Assembly: GCA_900539255.1 (NCBI GenBank)
Contig: UQBJ01000054.1
Location: forward strand, 1 to 6,006
Direction: 5' to 3'
Origin: an uncultured Campylobacter sp.
GTDB taxonomy: Bacteria; Campylobacterota; Campylobacteria; Campylobacterales; Campylobacteraceae
DNA length: 6,006 bases
In this document: piece after piece, positions 5,711-6,006 of the stretch
How positions within the stretch are numbered: the first letter of the stretch is position 1
Layout of the letters: each line of letters begins with the position of its first letter
Made by a program: the position numbers and the translations under genes
Notes under the pieces: model-generated
The model's input: the letters and a program-made list of their open reading frames with translations, nothing else
What the model was told of the DNA's origin: nothing
Database searches by the model: none

Positions 5711-5834
5711 GCTGTCATTGCAAATAAAAAGAGCGCAAGCAAATTTTGCGCGGCAGGGCATAAAAGTTAAATTTGCGTTTGAATTTTTATGCCTACACCA
5801 CGCCGTTTTTGTGAAAACAGCTCGCAATGACGGC
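5711..5834. repeat. 124-bp non-coding element with complementary ends and inner hairpins
   Basis: The ends GCTGTCATTGC (5711-5721) and GCAATGACGGC (5824-5834) pair over 11 positions with one G-T wobble. Inside are three hairpins: GCGCAA/TTGCGC (5733-5738 with 5746-5751), GGCATAAAAGTT/AATTTTTATGCC (5757-5768 with 5782-5793, one wobble) and GTTTT/AAAAC (5805-5809 with 5814-5818). The GTCATTGC/GCAATGAC ends are of a kind common in intergenic repeats of many bacteria. It looks like a small non-autonomous or REP-like element; no transposase is nearby and no clear target-site duplication is visible. Confidence 0.6.
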
Positions 5835-5841
5835 GGATTCT

Positions 5842-5852
5842 TGTCATACTGA
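5842..5852. repeat. Half copy of the dispersed hairpin repeat
   Basis: TGTCATACTGA, the 5' arm of the repeat, is followed directly by TAAATT and the next copy; the 3' AGTATC arm is missing. Confidence 0.75.
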
Positions 5853-5858
5853 TAAATT

Positions 5859-5894
5859 TGTCATACTGAACTTTGCGTAACAAAGTGAAGTATC
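5859..5894. repeat. Dispersed hairpin repeat, copy B (long inner stem)
   Basis: TGTC is followed by ATACT (5863-5867), GA, ACTTTG (5870-5875), loop CGTAA, CAAAGT (5881-5886), GA (5887-5888) and AGTAT (5889-5893). This is the same plan as at 1-24 but with a different and longer inner stem. Confidence 0.85.
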
Positions 5895-5904
5895 TCAAAA
5901 TGCT

Positions 5905-5915
5905 TGCCATACTGA
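5905..5915. repeat. Half copy of the dispersed hairpin repeat
   Basis: TGCCATACTGA matches the 5' arm with one change (T to C at the third base) and lacks the 3' arm. Confidence 0.65.
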
Positions 5916-5922
5916 CTTGTCG

Positions 5923-5950
5923 TGTCATACTGAGCGTAGCGAAGTATCCA
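5923..5950. repeat. Dispersed hairpin repeat, copy C (short inner stem)
   Basis: TGTC, ATACT (5927-5931), GA, GC, loop GTA, GC, GA (5941-5942), AGTAT (5943-5947), then CCA. It shares the outer arms with copies A and B and has the shortest inner stem. Confidence 0.85.
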
Positions 5951-5975
5951 TAAATTCAAAGTGCGATTTTAGTGC

Positions 5976-5993
5976 TTTAAGACATATCTTAAA
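5976..5993. terminator. AT-rich hairpin near window end
   Basis: TTTAAGA (5976-5982) pairs with TCTTAAA (5987-5993) around CATA, followed by TTTCTTT (5994-6000). It could be a weak terminator or an operator for a gene outside the window; the stem has only one G-C pair per arm, so this is tentative. Confidence 0.3.
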
Positions 5994-6006
5994 TTTCTTT
6001 GGATTT

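Larger units (their letters stand above)
5598..6006. other. Gene-free, repeat-dense region after cgpA
   Basis: No supported coding frame, tRNA or rRNA. In order it holds the rest of the 22-bp tandem units, a terminator-like hairpin, a 124-bp element with complementary ends, two half and two full copies of the dispersed TACTGA hairpin repeat, the inverted 13-mer CAAAGTGCGATTT (5957-5969), and an AT-rich hairpin near the edge. The aroK gene that follows this cluster in H. pylori is not present here. Confidence 0.75.

Overview
The window reads as chromosome of a Campylobacter species (Campylobacterota). The predicted RecA and enolase closely match C. jejuni RecA and Eno as I remember them. The order recA, eno, small FtsB-like membrane protein, AMIN-type periplasmic protein is the Cj1673c-Cj1670c order of C. 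jejuni, and is also seen around HP0153-HP0156 in Helicobacter pylori. Ribosome binding sites are AAAAGGA-like, promoters have a -10 box in T-rich DNA with no clear -35 box, and the intergenic DNA is very AT-rich. I cannot assign a species.

Layout, all genes on the + strand. 1-248: the edge of a dispersed hairpin repeat, a possible tail of a broken or displaced gene, and a promoter. 249-1921: a two-gene unit of a YfbR-like HD-domain phosphohydrolase and the rRNA-maturation endonuclease YbeY, overlapping by one base. 1922-2357: an AT-rich gap with a run of helically phased A/T tracts, then the recA promoter. 2358-5597: a tight four-gene operon of recA, eno, an FtsB/DivIC-like protein (TTG start) and a CgpA-like periplasmic protein with two bacterial N-glycosylation sequons; junctions are 2 nt, 12 nt and an 11-nt overlap. 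5598-6006: no gene, but dense repeats: three tandem 22-bp units that begin inside the last gene, a terminator-like hairpin, a 124-bp element with matched ends and internal hairpins, and a cluster of full and half copies of the repeat seen at position 1.

The genes are mostly core housekeeping: homologous recombination, glycolysis, ribosome quality control, and envelope or division functions. I see no defence system, transposase, CRISPR array or gene cluster that would count as an undescribed system. The parts most worth a second look are the non-coding repeat family, whose three full copies keep one fold with different stem sequences around paired GA/GA mismatches, and the HD protein, whose N-terminal half looks like a degenerate second copy of its catalytic half.
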